This document shows positions 6,124 through 6,138 of a stretch of DNA of 6,138 nt, in pieces. Origin of the DNA: Verrucomicrobiota bacterium (lineage in GTDB: Bacteria > Verrucomicrobiota > Verrucomicrobiia > Limisphaerales > J093). Below the pieces are notes generated by a model. That model made no database searches, was not told the origin of the DNA, and saw only the letters and a program-made list of their open reading frames with translations. The position numbers were made by a program, and so were the translations under genes. Each line of letters begins with the position of its first letter. Position 1 is the first letter of the stretch. Where the stretch lies: assembly GCA_003695015.1 (NCBI GenBank), contig RFJD01000490.1, forward strand, positions 1-6,138, written 5' to 3'.

Positions 6124-6138
6124 GCCCGAGGTTGGCCC

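Noticed and set aside
3886..6138. Possible very long plus-strand gene starting at ATG 3886
   Set aside because: Open only because two minus-strand genes lack three codons; the translation shows no domain and no convincing ribosome site was seen. Kept only as a composition finding.

Overview
The window is a GC-rich (about 60-68% in samples I counted) bacterial segment in which every convincing gene lies on the minus strand. The best taxonomic guess is Verrucomicrobiota, perhaps the Limisphaerales/Pedosphaera side. Three things point there: a DUF362 protein with three N-terminal membrane segments; its C-terminal beta domain of the 'VLE..S..L...W..V......F.RLR' type that is common in that phylum; and a secreted isochorismatase-ThuA protein of the kind seen in Planctomycetes and Verrucomicrobia. 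This placement is inference from remembered family patterns, not from a search.

In transcription order (right to left) the layout is as follows. (1) At 6123-4717 is a cytoplasmic alkaline-phosphatase-superfamily protein of the type I phosphodiesterase/nucleotide pyrophosphatase kind, resembling EboF of the Ebo gene cluster; only 15 bases upstream of it are visible. (2) After 123 nt comes thrH at 4593-3982, a HAD-family phosphoserine phosphatase/homoserine phosphotransferase, best started at a GTG. (3) A 366-nt gap without a credible gene follows (3981-3616). It probably holds the leader of the next unit, but I see no confident promoter or terminator in it. (4) At 3615-1750 is a DUF362 protein anchored in the membrane. 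(5) At 1704-94 is an exported two-domain protein: an isochorismatase-like cysteine hydrolase fused to a ThuA-like domain. (6) At the left edge are the first codons of a possible further gene (23-1).

Genes 4 and 5 look like one operon: the DUF362 stop lies 45 nt from the preferred start of gene 5, or 3 nt from an alternative start. Both products are predicted to act outside the cytoplasm, so they may share a cell-envelope or periplasmic task whose substrate is unknown. Genes 1 and 2 are soluble phosphatase-type enzymes and may form a separate unit.

The most notable points are the non-canonical metal-ligand positions in the EboF-like protein, the exported isochorismatase-ThuA fusion with a Cys/Asp-rich insert, and its tight pairing with the membrane DUF362 protein. 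A perfect-register stop-free antisense frame longer than 2.2 kb runs opposite genes 1 and 2 and is best explained by codon usage. I saw no RNA genes, CRISPR array, insertion sequence or attachment site.
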